DNA from: B25-G16 sp964549945 | Lineage (GTDB): Bacteria > Desulfobacterota > DSM-4660 > Desulfatiglandales > B25-G16 | NCBI GenBank assembly: GCA_964549945.1 | Contig: CAZJXD010000007.1 | Location: 33,444-97,443 of the forward strand | Length of the DNA stretch: 64,000 nt | Direction of reading: 5' to 3' | In this document: positions 1 to 7,464 of the stretch, in pieces | How positions within the stretch are numbered: the stretch's first letter is position 1 | Layout: each line of letters starts with the position of its first letter | Translations under genes and position numbers: made by a program | The notes under the pieces: model-generated | What the model was told of the DNA's origin: nothing | The model's database searches: none | What the model saw: the letters and a program-made list of their open reading frames with translations, nothing else

Positions 1-213
1 CTACCACTTCGAGAATTACCGGATTCATCTATAATCTCACCATACTATGAATTATGCGAAATTTCATATCAACGCTAGTAATATAACCTATATTCTTTTA
101 TTTACAAGATATGGATCCCGGAATCTTTAGGGCTTGCTCTATTTTCCCCAATCCTATATCGTTCTTGCGGGCGGAGTATATATCTAGCCTAGTCCCGAGA
201 ATGTATTTGGGGA

Positions 214-231
214 CCCCTATTTCCATAGGGG
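214..231 (+). promoter_or_regulatory. Hairpin in the leader of the FMN-binding protein gene
   Basis: A perfect 7-bp inverted repeat (CCCCTAT, loop TTCC, ATAGGGG) lies about 45 bases before the start codon at 277. A short CTTT follows, too weak for a clear terminator. It could be the end of an upstream transcript or a leader structure. Nothing else recognisable is present in bases 1-213. Confidence 0.35.
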
Positions 232-276
232 CTTTATCAAGGGATGAGGGCAGTAGAATTCAGGAGGAGGAATGTT

Positions 277-678
277 ATGGACCGAAGGGAATTGATGACA
301 TTGTTCAACAAACAGCCCAGGATTGGCACGCTCAGTACTGCCAACAAATTAGGGGACGTCAATGTAGCCGTCTTCGGGTCACCTCGGATGATCGATGAAA
401 ACACCGTGGTTATGGGGATTGGCCAAAATCGATCTTTTCGGAACCTTCAAAGAAATCCCAAGGCTGTCTTTATCGTCATGGAGCCAGGAGAAACGGTTAT
501 GGATTGGAAGGGGGCGAGAGTTTATCTTGAGGCAATTGATATGGAAACCAGCGGCGAGTTCTACGAGGAAATCAAGCATGGCATAGCCAAGGCGGCAGGC
601 CAGCAGGCAGCTGATATGATCCACGCAGCTATTCGGTTCAGGATTACAGAGGTACGTCCGATTGTGGCTGAGAGCTAA
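277..678 (+). CDS. Pyridoxamine 5'-phosphate oxidase-family FMN-binding protein
   Basis: A 133-residue single-domain protein with the flavin-binding split-barrel pattern: an N-terminal helix, strands ending in an 'RIGTLST' stretch, a central 'MGIGQNRSFRNLQRNPKAVF' segment typical of small PNPOx-like flavin proteins, and a C-terminal 'FRITEVRPI' strand. Family members bind FMN, heme or F420 and often act as small-molecule oxidoreductases; the substrate cannot be told from sequence. I chose the ATG at 277 over the in-frame ATG at 244 because a strong AGGAGGAGG Shine-Dalgarno sits at 262-270, seven bases upstream, and the extra 11 residues look non-conserved. It stands alone and converges on the ArsA-like genes. 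Confidence 0.8.
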   Translation: MDRRELMTLFNKQPRIGTLSTANKLGDVNVAVFGSPRMIDENTVVMGIGQNRSFRNLQRNPKAVFIVMEPGETVMDWKGARVYLEAIDMETSGEFYEEIKHGIAKAAGQQAADMIHAAIRFRITEVRPIVAES

Positions 679-710
679 GTCGAACGAATCGCTCGATTGC
701 GTGTAAAGAT

Positions 711-726
711 CCCTTTTCGAAAAGGG
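711..726. terminator. Possible bidirectional terminator between convergent genes
   Basis: CCCTTTTCGAAAAGGG is a perfect palindrome in the 50-bp gap between the end of the plus-strand flavin gene (678) and the end of the minus-strand ArsA-like gene (729). The arms carry T and A runs, so each strand would show a stem followed by few uridines. The position fits a shared terminator, but the U tract is poor. Confidence 0.35.
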
Positions 727-728
727 CC

Positions 729-1715
729 TTAAAGGGCGTGTGAAAACAGGGCCTGAGCCACCTTTCTTACCATATCCAAGCCTCTAACCTCTTTTTCAAA
801 AAGAGGGATCTCGCCGCAGACATTATCAAAGGATTGGTACGCTTCTTCCCGATACTTATCCTGCATCTTGACGCGGTTAATGATAAATTGAGCGGAGTCT
901 TTTCCCACTTCAGATTTATCGATGACCTCGTTGATAATGACACCCCCTATGGGGATTCCAAAGTCCTCGAACCAGCCAATGAAGCGTCGGATTACCGCAA
1001 TGGGAAGAGACTCGAGGAGGGTTACAAAGAAAAAGGCGCTTTTTTCCTCATCTGTTAAAATAACCCTCATATGCTCTATTCTATCCTTAAACGAGGTGAG
1101 GTAGTCAAGCAGTGGGTCCTCTTCCTCTGCTACCTTCTTTTTTCTGAAGGATAGGCTCAGCCTCATAGCCGCTGCCTCCTGCCGGCTCTTGTACATCTTA
1201 TCCACCCAGAGGGTATAGACCTTGGACATGCCCAAGAGCCTTCTTGCATTTGCCGTGGGGGCGGTATCAAACACATAAAACTCAAAGGCATTTTCAAATA
1301 TAATATTTATCATGTTCTCGAACATAGCCGACTCTTCAAAGGCGGGGTTCATGGTGGCCGACTCTATAAACTCATCGGCCCTTGTGGGAATATCGGCAAA
1401 CTTGAGAAACCAGCTTATCTTCTCCCTTATCTCGTTCTTTGATTTTTCTATGGTGTCTTTGGTGTCTATCTCCTGTACAAATAGGTTTTGTGTTCCTGGT
1501 ATCAATACGGGTTTCCCAAAGACGTCTTGTTTGAAAAGGTTTGATAGGCTATGCACAGGATTTGTAGAGGCCAGGAGGGTCCTTTTACCCTGCCCTGCCA
1601 TCCACAGTGATACAGCTGCTGCAACAACCGTCTTGCCCACCCCTCCTTTTCCCCCAAAGTAAAGATATCTCATTTGTGGATGTTTCTTAAAAAAATCCTC
1701 CATGGTAGCATTCAT
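729..1715 (-). CDS. ArsA/Get3-like ATPase, distal paralogue (catalytic-Asp variant)
   Basis: A 328-residue protein of the SIMIBI ArsA/Get3 (anion-transporting ATPase) family. The signature-lysine P-loop GGKGGVGKT is at residues 21-29. Switch I reads STNPVHS at 50-56, with Asn where the family has catalytic Asp (STDPAHS). Switch II reads DTAPTANA at 150-157, where GHT is usual. I see none of the metalloid-binding cysteines of arsenite pumps and no Get3 zinc CxxC, so arsenite export is unlikely. Its start overlaps the stop of the upstream paralogue by 4 bases, so the two are translationally coupled. It is half the size of E. coli ArsA, so a heterodimer with the neighbour would restore an ArsA-like pair; this last point is inference. 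Confidence 0.85.
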   Translation of the reverse strand: MNATMEDFFKKHPQMRYLYFGGKGGVGKTVVAAAVSLWMAGQGKRTLLASTNPVHSLSNLFKQDVFGKPVLIPGTQNLFVQEIDTKDTIEKSKNEIREKISWFLKFADIPTRADEFIESATMNPAFEESAMFENMINIIFENAFEFYVFDTAPTANARRLLGMSKVYTLWVDKMYKSRQEAAAMRLSLSFRKKKVAEEEDPLLDYLTSFKDRIEHMRVILTDEEKSAFFFVTLLESLPIAVIRRFIGWFEDFGIPIGGVIINEVIDKSEVGKDSAQFIINRVKMQDKYREEAYQSFDNVCGEIPLFEKEVRGLDMVRKVAQALFSHAL

Positions 1716-2695
1716 GATGATTTCTCCTCAAACATCACGTGTGCAAGATCTCTGATCACATCAAGCCCTTTTATCTCGGAATCGAATTCCGGAACAGCTG
1801 AAAGCACAGAAGAGCCGAACTTTTCGTCTATCATCTCGAGGGCGCCTGCCTGCATCTCGATCCTGTTTTTGAGATATGTTGGTATGTTATCCTTCAACAA
1901 TTCCCTGTTAATGACTCGATTTACTATATATCCAGAAAGGGGCACCTTATACTTGGCAAAAAGCTGTGCCGCCTTTTCAGTATCCACTATGGTCATCTCT
2001 TCCGGGGTAAGCACGAAGAAAAAGGCGGTCCTTTCAGTATCCGTCATGATCTTGGAGGAACGTCCTATCCGATCCTTTATGTACATCAATTCATTATATA
2101 TCTCGTCTTCCTCTGTCTCCTCCTCCCGCTTCATGGTAGCAATAGCCTTGTCATATTCTTTCATCTGCTCCCTCAGGCTTGTTATCTTTTCCAGCCAGGC
2201 ATCATAGATGGATGCCATGCTCAAATAATAAAGGGCATGGCCCAGGGGAACGAGATCGTAAATGTAGTAGTCGAAACCACCTTTCACCACAATATCAACC
2301 ACTGCATCGAAGATGGCGCTTTCCTCCATGGCCGGCTCAGCTGAGGAGGCCCTTATATAGTCTTCTATTTCCTCGGGGATCTTCTTCATGCCGTACATTG
2401 ATATGATCTTTTGCCGTATCTCCTCCTGATAGTCATGAACCCTCTTATCAGCATCGACCTCACAGGCAAAGAGATTTTCCATTATCTCAACATTTCCCTT
2501 GCCAAAGATATCGCGCTCGAAGATATCGCTCAGCGATGCCTGTGGGTCAACGGAGAAGACGAGCACCCTTTTCCCCTTCTTTGCAAGGTAATAGGCTGTT
2601 GCCGCTGAAAAGGTTGTCTTGCCAAGCCCTCCCTTGCCTCCGTACATAATGTATCTTTTGTTGGGATACTGTTGAAAGAAATCGACAAGGGGCAT
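1712..2695 (-). CDS. ArsA/Get3-like ATPase, proximal paralogue (switch II variant)
   Basis: A 327-residue paralogue of the next gene. The P-loop is GGKGGLGKT at 19-27 (Leu for the usual Val). Switch I is SVDPQASLSD at 47-56: the catalytic Asp is kept but the His is lost. Switch II is DLVPLGHA at 147-154: the GH pair is kept but the T/A/T positions of DTAPTGH are lost. Both paralogues share 'PA(F/M)EESA(M/I)F' around residues 121-129 and a C-terminal 'E(V/I)(R/K)GLD' element. So each protein keeps the motif half that the other has lost. It follows the 91-residue small protein by 68 bases, in the same direction. A metalloid pump is unlikely; client targeting or an anion-dependent maturation role are open options. 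Confidence 0.85.
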   Translation of the reverse strand: MPLVDFFQQYPNKRYIMYGGKGGLGKTTFSAATAYYLAKKGKRVLVFSVDPQASLSDIFERDIFGKGNVEIMENLFACEVDADKRVHDYQEEIRQKIISMYGMKKIPEEIEDYIRASSAEPAMEESAIFDAVVDIVVKGGFDYYIYDLVPLGHALYYLSMASIYDAWLEKITSLREQMKEYDKAIATMKREEETEEDEIYNELMYIKDRIGRSSKIMTDTERTAFFFVLTPEEMTIVDTEKAAQLFAKYKVPLSGYIVNRVINRELLKDNIPTYLKNRIEMQAGALEMIDEKFGSSVLSAVPEFDSEIKGLDVIRDLAHVMFEEKSS

Positions 2696-2763
2696 AGGTC
2701 CTCCTTTATCGTTTATTGGGTTTCTCGGGTTCTTTTATTAAAACTCTCCGAACTCAAGGAACA

Positions 2764-3039
2764 TTAATACATGCTATCCATGAAATCCTTCTCCCTCAGC
2801 ATCCTGCGCTTCCAGGTAGTGATCTGGGGCACAACATGGGGAAGCAAACGGAGTGAATAGTAAGGCGGAAGTATGGGAATGCCAAGCATGTCGCCCATGG
2901 TGATGAGGATAAAAAGGTGCTCCATGCTGGAGCGTGTTTTCAGGGCATGCCTTGCCATTCCATGGGTTGCCATGCCATACGTGAAATCCCTTACAAAACC
3001 TATTATGCCCCCTGATTTTTTCTTCTTTTTCTCTTCCAT
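2764..3039 (-). CDS. Small protein of unknown family, paralogue 1 of the ArsA-like module
   Basis: A 91-residue protein I do not recognise. It has a lysine-rich N-terminus (EEKKKKKSGG), a hydrophobic stretch at about 44-60 (LFILITMGDMLGIPILP), and a C-terminal block 'YYSLRLLPHV' then 'WKRRMLREKDFMD'. The same block, at the same spacing, is in the 93-residue protein encoded at 3254-3535, so the two are paralogues (L-F, G, G-x-P, YY-x-L-R-L-x-P, W-K-R-R-M-x-R-E-x-D-F-x-D). The hydrophobic part may be membrane-associated, with a positively charged tail. It lies directly upstream of the ArsA-like pair and is probably co-transcribed with it. Confidence 0.75.
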   Translation of the reverse strand: MEEKKKKKSGGIIGFVRDFTYGMATHGMARHALKTRSSMEHLFILITMGDMLGIPILPPYYSLRLLPHVVPQITTWKRRMLREKDFMDSMY

Positions 3040-3066
3040 GACTACGATCTCTTTTAAAATTATTCT

Positions 3067-3084
3067 TGACTACTCACGTAGTCA
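3067..3084 (-). promoter_or_regulatory. Perfect hairpin upstream of small protein 1
   Basis: TGACTAC, loop, GTAGTCA: a perfect 7-bp stem with a 4-base loop, 28 bases before the start codon at 3039. It sits in the 214-bp gap between the two small paralogous genes. It could be an operator, a leader hairpin or an RNA-processing site; no U tract follows. Confidence 0.4.
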
Positions 3085-3253
3085 GCCTGAAGCTGTTTAG
3101 ACTGAAGGCTTAAAGTGGTCAGAATAGCACTATTGCCGCACTTTGTTGAAGAAACAGTAGCTTCTCGTACCAAACATGGCTTCAAAATGCGCCGTATCCC
3201 CGTTTTTTCCTAACAGTCCTCAGCCTACAACCTATCTACCTGAATAGTTACAA

Positions 3254-3535
3254 TTAATCCCTTATCTGATCAAAGAAATCCCTTTCCCTTACCATCCTCC
3301 TCTTCCATGGCCCAATTCTCTTTACACAGTAAGGAAAAAGTCTCAGATGGTAGTAGTTAAAAAGGCAGGGAACCCCAATTACCTTTCCAACGATGGCTAC
3401 CATAAAAAGATCATCCAAACAACGCTTTTCTTTGTATATCCCCCCTATCAGGTCGTAAAGAAAAAACCCTTTTGCATAATCCTTTATAGCCTGTATCCAG
3501 GGGTGTTTCACTTCCTTATCATGTGAAGAAGACAA
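3254..3535 (-). CDS. Small protein of unknown family, paralogue 2 of the ArsA-like module
   Basis: Up to 93 residues, paralogous to the 91-residue protein downstream. It shares 'LF..aivGkviGvPcLfnYYhLRLfPy' and 'WKRRMVRERDFFD' at equal spacing; the N-terminal 40 residues diverge. The frame opens with TTG at 3535, right at the foot of a large hairpin and without a visible ribosome-binding site; an in-frame GTG at 3511 is the alternative and would remove 8 residues. The gene lies 77 bases after the cstA stop in the same direction, so it may be read from the cstA promoter. No function can be assigned. Confidence 0.7.
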   Translation of the reverse strand: MSSSHDKEVKHPWIQAIKDYAKGFFLYDLIGGIYKEKRCLDDLFMVAIVGKVIGVPCLFNYYHLRLFPYCVKRIGPWKRRMVRERDFFDQIRD

Positions 3536-3583
3536 GGGGATATATTCCCAGGTTTATAACCCTATCCTGGGTACTATATCCCC
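3536..3583 (-). promoter_or_regulatory. Two-part hairpin between cstA and the small-protein gene
   Basis: An inverted repeat with a 9-bp outer stem (GGGGATATA at 3536-3544, TATATCCCC at 3575-3583), a small asymmetric internal loop, and a 6-bp inner stem (CCCAGG, CCTGGG). It fills most of the cstA to small-gene gap and abuts the TTG start of the latter. On the plus strand it is followed by TTTT, on the minus strand by TTGTCTTC, so as a minus-strand terminator it would be leaky. It may stabilise the cstA mRNA 3' end or gate read-through into the ArsA-like module. Confidence 0.55.
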
Positions 3584-3612
3584 TTTTGGAACACTACGTT
3601 AAGGTCCTAATC

Positions 3613-5277
3613 TTATGCTGGTGCCTTTTCCGCCTCAGCAGGGGCCTCTGCCGCTTCCCCTGATTTATATTTCTTGAAGGCCTTCCATCCGTCATAGGCA
3701 AGGATCAGGGCACAGATGATAAGCAGAATGGCTACTGCCGCAGCAAAGAGATTCCCAAACACCTTTTTGCCGGCAAATGCCGCGGGTATCAGCTTGAAAA
3801 AGGAGGTGTAAAACAAGGCGCTCACCGTTGTAGCATACATGAAAAACATCGGGTAGATGGCGATCTTATAGTTCTTCGCCTTCTGCACCAGAAACAGAGT
3901 TACAAGGAGAAGCGCAAAGGATGCCATCAATTGATTGGCGCCGCCAAAAAGTACCCATACGTAAAGCCAGGTTCCTGTTTTTATCAGTACAAAGGTGATT
4001 ATAAGGGCCACAATGGTCGCTACATGGGGGTTCTTTGCAACAGACCATGCATCACCCAGAACCTCGGCGCTCGCGACCTTCATAAAACGGAACACCAGGT
4101 TTATAATGGTAAGGGCGAGTATGATGATCATCATGCCCGCCAGGGCACCGGCATACGACATTGGCAGTCCAAGGGAGGTAATTGCCCCTCCAAGGCCTCC
4201 CACAAAGATGGCTGTAGGATTACTGACCTTTGCAACATAGGCCGCCTTATCGGCGAATGCCGTGGCGCATACTATCACCGCAATGATAGAGATGGTAAAC
4301 TCCGCAAACATTGCCCCTGCTGTGACCGGTCTAGCGTCCAGCTCGTTCTCGAGCTGCCGTGATGTGGCGGTGCTGGATACCAGGCTGTGCCACCCGGAGA
4401 TAGCACCGCAGGCGATAGTGACAAAGAGAAGGGGCCAGAGGGGTCCCATGCCGATACTCCAGCTGGTAAAGGCAGGGAGCGTCATGGGCTTATGGCCGAT
4501 GATTATCCCTATCACACCTGCTATGATCCCGAAGTATACCACGTAAACCGAGGAGTAGTTGTAGGGCTGAATGAAGCGCCATACGGGCAGAATCGAGCTA
4601 AAATAGCCGAATATCAAAACGCATACGAGGATCGTGGTATAGGAAAACTTCATGGTCCAAACCGTGCCTAACCAGATAGAGAAGAAGATCAATACGATAG
4701 CGATGATAGTGGTCGTGACGATGTTCGTTCTCGCCTTATAGATCATATGGCCCACGAGAAATGCCACCCCAATAACCACCAGCAAGGGAAAGGGGAGTAC
4801 TGGATTTCCACTTACCCCCGCGGTAATTACATGCCCAAAGGCCGTAGCAATCAGGAGCAGGTAAAAGTAAATGAAGGTAAGCAGTATCTTCCTTGCCCGG
4901 GGAGATATCAACTTATATCCCAGGGCCCCGAAGGTATCCCCATCGTTCCTTATGGATACCATGGCGCTCGAGAAGTCATGGAGCCACCCGATGAAAAAAA
5001 CGCCCAGTCCTAACCACAGGAGCGCGGGCATCCATCCCCATTGAATTGCCACAATAGGGCCTATGATCGGTGCGGCCCCCGCTATCGAGTTAAGCTGGAA
5101 CCCATAGAGCACATTCTTATTTGCCGGCATAAAGTCAACACCGTCCATATACATCTTGGCCGGGGTCGCTCTCCCAGCATCAACCTCAAACACTCTCCTT
5201 GCCGCCCACCTCGCATATACCCAGTAGCCGATCACAACAATTATTACCCACCATAATAATACCCATAATGAATTCAT
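3613..5277 (-). CDS. cstA: Carbon starvation protein CstA, pyruvate/peptide transporter family
   Basis: A 554-residue polytopic inner-membrane protein. The N-terminal half carries CstA hallmarks: 'YGFQLNSIAGAAPIIGP' near residues 59-75 and 'GWLHDFSSAMVSIRNDG' near 97-113, and 'SGWHSLVSSTATSRQ' follows near 295-309. The length matches the short (about 550-600 aa) bacterial clade related to BtsT/YjiY pyruvate transporters rather than the 700-aa E. coli CstA. The tail is charged and Ala/Glu-rich. CstA proteins import pyruvate or peptides, so uptake of a small organic acid is likely. A GGGAGGG ribosome site precedes the ATG. It heads a minus-strand run that continues into the small proteins and ArsA-like ATPases. 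Confidence 0.9.
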   Translation of the reverse strand: MNSLWVLLWWVIIVVIGYWVYARWAARRVFEVDAGRATPAKMYMDGVDFMPANKNVLYGFQLNSIAGAAPIIGPIVAIQWGWMPALLWLGLGVFFIGWLHDFSSAMVSIRNDGDTFGALGYKLISPRARKILLTFIYFYLLLIATAFGHVITAGVSGNPVLPFPLLVVIGVAFLVGHMIYKARTNIVTTTIIAIVLIFFSIWLGTVWTMKFSYTTILVCVLIFGYFSSILPVWRFIQPYNYSSVYVVYFGIIAGVIGIIIGHKPMTLPAFTSWSIGMGPLWPLLFVTIACGAISGWHSLVSSTATSRQLENELDARPVTAGAMFAEFTISIIAVIVCATAFADKAAYVAKVSNPTAIFVGGLGGAITSLGLPMSYAGALAGMMIIILALTIINLVFRFMKVASAEVLGDAWSVAKNPHVATIVALIITFVLIKTGTWLYVWVLFGGANQLMASFALLLVTLFLVQKAKNYKIAIYPMFFMYATTVSALFYTSFFKLIPAAFAGKKVFGNLFAAAVAILLIICALILAYDGWKAFKKYKSGEAAEAPAEAEKAPA

Positions 5278-5551
5278 GGCTTTTGCCCTCCCTTCGCTAA
5301 AGGTTATGTAGCACCTTTATTTAAAGGATAAACTCCCCTTCACCTCCTTTCCGTTGCGATGTAAAAATCCTCATCATTATAGATACATTACATTTCTATA
5401 CTCTTAAGGGGAAAAAATCAAGAATTTTCCCGAAAATCATGAAATGAAAAATGTCAACTCCATTCATTGCCCTAATTCTTAAAAAAGTATGCTACACTTA
5501 TAGGCCTGAGAAGAACCTTCCATGAACCTGGTCATATAAATTACACTCACC

Positions 5552-5992
5552 ATGCTTACCGTATGCCTGGCCGACATCGTTGCCATTATCCACCTCGGCT
5601 ACGTTGTCTTCGTAATAGTGGGGTTCATGTTCATCGTTGCGGGGATTTTCTTTAGGTGGCGGTGGATACGAAACCCCTGGTTTCGATTCCCGCACCTGGC
5701 AGCAATCATCGCGGTCGCTATTGAGGCGATCCTTGGGGTAAATTGCCCCCTCACGGTGCTGGAGTTCAGGCTCAGATGCCCCACCGGTCCCTTTCAGGAG
5801 AGGGTCTCATTCATCGCCAGCCTCGTAGATTCCATTCTCTTCTACGACGCCCCCGCATGGCTATTCACGGTAGTATATACTGGCTTTGCCGTGGCAGTAA
5901 TCATCACCTTCATTATGGCGCCTCCTGAGAGAAAAAGCCGCCATTGTTTGCGCAATAAGGTTTCGGAAACGGATGCTCAACCGAAGGAGTAA
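5552..5992 (+). CDS. DUF2784 family membrane protein
   Basis: A 146-residue protein with about four membrane segments. Recognisable DUF2784 features are the opening 'LADIVAIIHLGYVVFVIVG', the 'HLAAII' segment and the central 'VNCPLTVLEFRLR' motif near residues 62-75, followed by 'FIASLVDSILFYDAPAWLF'. The family has no assigned function. The tail after about residue 125 is charged and cytosolic-looking. It is transcribed divergently from cstA; the 274-bp gap between them is AT-rich and should hold both promoters, but I cannot place them with confidence. Confidence 0.75.
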   Translation: MLTVCLADIVAIIHLGYVVFVIVGFMFIVAGIFFRWRWIRNPWFRFPHLAAIIAVAIEAILGVNCPLTVLEFRLRCPTGPFQERVSFIASLVDSILFYDAPAWLFTVVYTGFAVAVIITFIMAPPERKSRHCLRNKVSETDAQPKE

Positions 5993-6082
5993 CATGCCGC
6001 CGGCGCACGCATGTATCCTGGAACCTAATCTGCAATGTATGGGGTTTATTATTGCGGGATCCTTAGTGTTGAGGGGTGACCG

Positions 6083-7381
6083 CTAGCCTTCAATAAAGGG
6101 GTTGTGGGTGATAATCGTCTCGTCTCTGCCCGATCCTACTGAGATAATGGAAACCGGCACCCCAATGAACTCCTCTATTCTCCTGATATAACCCTGGGCA
6201 TTGTCGGGCAACTCCTCGAAGGAGCGCGCCCCGGAGATATCCTGGTGCCACCCCTCCATTTCCTCATAGAGGGGGATGCAGTTTTCAAGCGTAGATAGTT
6301 GAGGAGGAACGCTCCCCAGTCTCGCTCCCTGGTGTTCGTACGCAATACAGAGCTTGAGCACATCCAGTCCCGTTAACACATCGAGCTTTGTGATCGCCAG
6401 ATGGGTGAGCCCGTTGAGGCGGGCAGAGTACCTCACTACCACGAGATCGAGCCAACCACACCTCCGGCGTCTGCCCGTGGTGGCACCGAATTCCTGTCCC
6501 TTTTCCTGAAGGTAATCGCCGGTCTCATCGACAAGCTCGCTCACAAATGGTCCAGCGCCAACCCTTGTGGTGTATGCCTTCACAACGCCCAAGACGGTCT
6601 CCAGGCTCCTCGGCCCTATCCCCGCTCCTATGCTTGCAGTTGCCGCCACGGGATTAGAAGAGGTAACAAACGGGTAGGTGCCGTGGTCAACATCCAACAG
6701 GGTTCCTTGAGCGCCCTCGAAGAGGATGTTCTCCCCGCCCTTGATCGCCTCATCCAGTTCCGCGGACACATCGACGATAAAGGGTGAGATCTCGTCGGCT
6801 ATTGCGAGATATCGCGCTACTATTGGACCATACTCAAGGGGTTCAGAGCCAAAGAGCTTCGTGAGGCAAAAATTCTTCTCCTCAAGGTTGGCCTTGATCT
6901 TGTCCCTCAGCGCACCAGGATCCTTTAGATCACAAGCTCTTATCCCCACTCTGGCTACCTTGTCCTCATAACAAGGCCCTATGCCCCTTCCGGTCGTCCC
7001 GATCCTGGAGGTACCCTTTGCCTCTTCACGCGCTACATCAATTGCCTTGTGGTATGGCATGATTAGATGGGCTCGCTCGCTCATGCCCAGTCGTCGAGGG
7101 TCAACGTCTATCCCCCTCTTGTCCAGGTCTTCGATCTCCCCCAGGAGGACCTCGGGGTCCACCACCACGCCATTGCCAATGAGACACCTCGTATTTTGAT
7201 AGAGTATTCCAGAGGGAATGAGATGGAAAATCGATCGTTGACCGTTCACCACGAGCGTGTGGCCCGCGTTATTTCCCCCTTGAAACCGTACCACCTTATC
7301 CGCATGCGCGCTGAGAAGATCAACTATCTTTCCCTTGCCCTCATCGCCCCACTGCGTGCCTACAACGACAACTGTAGCCAT
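6083..7381 (-). CDS. purA: Adenylosuccinate synthetase
   Basis: A 432-residue cytosolic enzyme joining IMP and aspartate with GTP to make adenylosuccinate, the first step from IMP to AMP. The N-terminal 'GTQWGDEGKGKIVD' loop holds the catalytic Asp and GTP-binding residues, followed by 'GGNNAGHT' with the catalytic His, 'GTTGRGIGPCYEDK' for IMP binding, 'FEGAQGTLLDVDHGTYPFVTSSN' in the middle, and 'ATTGRRRRCGWLD' near residue 300. Length is normal for bacterial PurA. The start ATG has AAGGTAGG upstream. It follows the PAC2 gene in the same direction with a gap of 83 bases. Confidence 0.97.
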   Translation of the reverse strand: MATVVVVGTQWGDEGKGKIVDLLSAHADKVVRFQGGNNAGHTLVVNGQRSIFHLIPSGILYQNTRCLIGNGVVVDPEVLLGEIEDLDKRGIDVDPRRLGMSERAHLIMPYHKAIDVAREEAKGTSRIGTTGRGIGPCYEDKVARVGIRACDLKDPGALRDKIKANLEEKNFCLTKLFGSEPLEYGPIVARYLAIADEISPFIVDVSAELDEAIKGGENILFEGAQGTLLDVDHGTYPFVTSSNPVAATASIGAGIGPRSLETVLGVVKAYTTRVGAGPFVSELVDETGDYLQEKGQEFGATTGRRRRCGWLDLVVVRYSARLNGLTHLAITKLDVLTGLDVLKLCIAYEHQGARLGSVPPQLSTLENCIPLYEEMEGWHQDISGARSFEELPDNAQGYIRRIEEFIGVPVSIISVGSGRDETIITHNPFIEG

Positions 7382-7464
7382 AGGTACCTACCTTAAAAAA
7401 TCCCTCTCCCCTCGCTGTCTCGCTCGCGTTGAGGAGATATGATGGACCATGAAAAAATCCAACC

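Noticed and set aside
729..2695. Arsenite efflux (ars) operon
   Set aside because: The ATPases lack the metal-binding cysteines and no arsB, arsD, arsR or arsC homologue is nearby; only family-level similarity to ArsA exists.
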